Shown: in pieces, positions 5,671 to 6,403 of the stretch
Position numbering within the stretch: position 1 is the stretch's first letter
How the letters are laid out: every line of letters begins with the position of its first letter
Assembly: GCA_007135845.1 (NCBI GenBank)
Contig: SLIC01000173.1
Location: 1 to 6,403, forward strand
Length of the DNA: 6,403 nt
Source: Candidatus Brevefilum sp.
Lineage (GTDB): Bacteria > Chloroflexota > Anaerolineae > Anaerolineales > Anaerolineaceae
Direction of reading: 5' to 3'
Notes under the pieces: generated by a model
What the model was told of the DNA's origin: nothing
What the model saw: the letters and a program-made list of their open reading frames with translations, nothing else
The model's database searches: none
Made by a program: the position numbers and the translations under genes

Positions 5671-5947
5671 TGTGACCATCATCGGTGCCCCGGTGGCCTG
5701 TAAAGAAGGTGTCAAGGACCTGTGGCGGGATGTGGCAACCTGGGCAGACGGCCAGCTGAAGTTGAGATATGGCAGCAGGGTCACCACCCGTTATTATGAT
5801 TTTTTTGATCCAGGGTCTCCACCAATACCTGATGGAGGCCAGCTGCCCCTCGTCATGGTTAATCAAGAGGTCGTCAGCAGCGGAGGCAAGATCTCTCTTC
5901 CGTTAATTCGCAAAAAAATTGAAGCACTTGTCGATGAGGAAAACTAA
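5651..5947 (+). CDS. Small thioredoxin-fold/ArsD-like protein with a single cysteine
   Basis: The 98-residue product is not a named Ars protein to my knowledge. It starts with a beta strand leading to one cysteine (VTIIGAPVACKEG, Cys17) and has a helix around 20-34. A second strand with aromatic residues (TTRYYDFFDP, 45-54) follows. The end, LPLVMVNQEVVSSGGK (65-80), has a likely cis-Pro66 and closely parallels the ArsD segment LPxxxxxGEVxxxGxYP. The plan also recalls the small YuzD/DUF1462 thioredoxin-like proteins, which have a CxxC here; this one has only the first cysteine. It could be an extra As(III) chaperone, a thiol carrier or a structural partner; the sequence does not decide. ATG 5651 follows GGGAAAG (5637-5643) by seven bases and lies inside the end of arsA with a 20-base overlap, so the two are probably translated together. 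This context makes an arsenic-related role likely. Confidence 0.75.
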   Translation: MVKNPVDVTIIGAPVACKEGVKDLWRDVATWADGQLKLRYGSRVTTRYYDFFDPGSPPIPDGGQLPLVMVNQEVVSSGGKISLPLIRKKIEALVDEEN

Positions 5948-6027
5948 TGTTGGAGGTTAACCAGAAAAGTTTTTTAGATTATCCAAGCCAGATTATCTTT
6001 TTACTCACTCATGAAAACTTATCATGA
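5947..6027 (+). CDS. Tiny 26-codon ORF between the thioredoxin-like gene and acr3 (doubtful)
   Basis: ATG 5947 shares its A with the preceding stop (TAATG) and has GAGG at 5936-5939, seven bases upstream. The TGA at 6025-6027 overlaps an in-frame alternative ATG of acr3 (ATGA, 6024-6027). Both junctions look like translational coupling. The peptide contains QKSFLDYPSQIIF, which resembles the start of radical-SAM activating enzymes (QKxSLIDYPGKI) but stops before any CxxxCxxC motif. It could be a leader peptide, a decayed gene end or chance. Confidence 0.25.
   Translation: MLEVNQKSFLDYPSQIIFLLTHENLS
5976..5997. repeat. Short direct repeat AGATTATC
   Basis: AGATTATC occurs at 5976-5983 and again at 5990-5997, a 14-base period, in the 97-base gap before acr3. 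No promoter or terminator is convincing here, so acr3 is probably read through from the ars promoter. The repeat may be chance. Confidence 0.25.
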
Positions 6028-6044
6028 AAGGATCATTATTAACA

Positions 6045-6403
6045 ATGGAAAAAGAAAAAAGTTTATCGATATTTGAAAAATACCTGACTTTATGGATATT
6101 TTTATGCATTGCTGCTGGGATTGCATTAGGTCGCGTTGCCCCCGGTATTGCGGTGCAGTTAGATGCGATGCAGGTTTACGGGGTGTCGATCCCGATTGCC
6201 ATCTGTATGTTCTTTATGCTATACCCGATCATGGTCAAGATTGATTTTAACCAGGTGATCAACGTCACCAAATCACCCAAACCGGTGATCATTTCCCTGG
6301 TGATCAACTGGTTGATCAAACCTTTTACCAAGTATGGGTTAGCCATCCTGCTATTAGGTGTGGTGTTCCGTCCCCTCATGCCAGGAACAGAGGTGCTCAG
6401 CAC
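6045..6403 (+). CDS. acr3: ACR3-family arsenite efflux permease, N-terminal part (runs off right edge)
   Basis: The frame stays open from ATG 6045 to the window edge, giving 119 residues of a protein that is usually about 350-400 long. The start EKYLTLWIFLCIAAGIALGRVAPG (residues 11-34) is the ACR3 first helix. SIPIAICMFFMLYPIMVKIDF (48-68) matches the second helix and the loop after it, and VINWLIKPF (86-94) is the conserved NWxxxP-type element that opens the third. ACR3 permeases of the bile acid/arsenite transporter superfamily export arsenite across the cytoplasmic membrane; the essential cysteine of the fourth helix (usually in RCIAMV) lies beyond the window, so activity cannot be judged. 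AAAGGA at 6027-6032 precedes ATG 6045 by 12 bases; an in-frame ATG at 6024 would add seven residues and overlaps a tiny ORF stop. Its position after arsA implies an ATP-driven ArsA-Acr3 pump rather than the ArsA-ArsB pairing of E. coli plasmids. Confidence 0.93.
   Translation, partial: MEKEKSLSIFEKYLTLWIFLCIAAGIALGRVAPGIAVQLDAMQVYGVSIPIAICMFFMLYPIMVKIDFNQVINVTKSPKPVIISLVINWLIKPFTKYGLAILLLGVVFRPLMPGTEVLS

Noticed and set aside
6256..6318. Four TGATCA palindromes, including two near-identical 12-base GGTGATCAAC-containing copies, in acr3
   Set aside because: All spacings (30, 15 and 12) are multiples of three and fall on Val-Ile-Asn/Ile and Leu-Ile-Lys codons of membrane helices, so codon and residue repetition explains them.
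1..6403. CRISPR array, tRNA, rRNA or insertion sequence
   Set aside because: No regularly spaced repeats, cloverleaf-like segments, rRNA-like conserved stretches, transposase-like frames or terminal inverted repeats were seen.

Overview
The window is a moderately AT/GC-balanced bacterial segment centred on an arsenic-resistance locus. On the plus strand it reads arsR (3019-3393), arsD (3439-3798), arsA (3805-5670), a small thioredoxin/ArsD-like gene (5651-5947) and the 5' part of an ACR3-type arsenite permease gene (6045 to the right edge). Divergent from arsR lies a secreted thioredoxin domain fused to a CcdA/DsbD-type membrane electron carrier (1428-2705, minus strand). The host cannot be named from the sequence alone. 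The gene style (ArsA paired with Acr3, a Trx-CcdA fusion, a small protein resembling region 1.1 of a primary sigma factor) would fit an anaerobic or facultative lineage such as Chloroflexota/Anaerolineae, but that is a guess.

Layout. 1-246: the end of an integral membrane protein, probably DUF998-like. 243-914 (minus): a six-helix membrane protein of unknown function, converging on the first gene with a 4-base overlap. 915-1153: a divergent intergenic region with a candidate minus-strand promoter and a perfect 15-base palindrome. 1154-1375: a 73-residue protein that consists almost entirely of a sigma-70 region 1.1-like domain with no sigma factor attached. 1376-1427: a short convergent gap. 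1428-2705 (minus): the Trx-CcdA fusion. 2706-3018: a 313-base divergent control region. It carries a perfect-consensus sigma-70 promoter for arsR (TTGACA, 16 bases, TATAAT) overlaid by two dyads that are good ArsR operator candidates, and an opposing promoter for the Trx-CcdA gene with a leader of about 110 bases that can form hairpins. 3019 to the end: the ars genes, closely packed.

How it works together (known family roles plus inference). ArsR represses the operon until As(III)/Sb(III) binds its cysteines. ArsD captures As(III) through its CC-x4-C site and hands it to ArsA, whose two ATPase halves retain all three metalloid-binding cysteines. ArsA energises export through the Acr3 permease. 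The small single-cysteine protein overlapping the end of arsA has a C-terminal half like that of ArsD, and may be an accessory chaperone or thiol protein. The divergent Trx-CcdA fusion would move reducing equivalents across the membrane to an extracytoplasmic CPVC thioredoxin, which would fit a need for thiol redox control near arsenic detoxification. Its regulatory link to ArsR is inferred from the shared control region only. The most unusual item is the free-standing sigma region 1.1-like protein.
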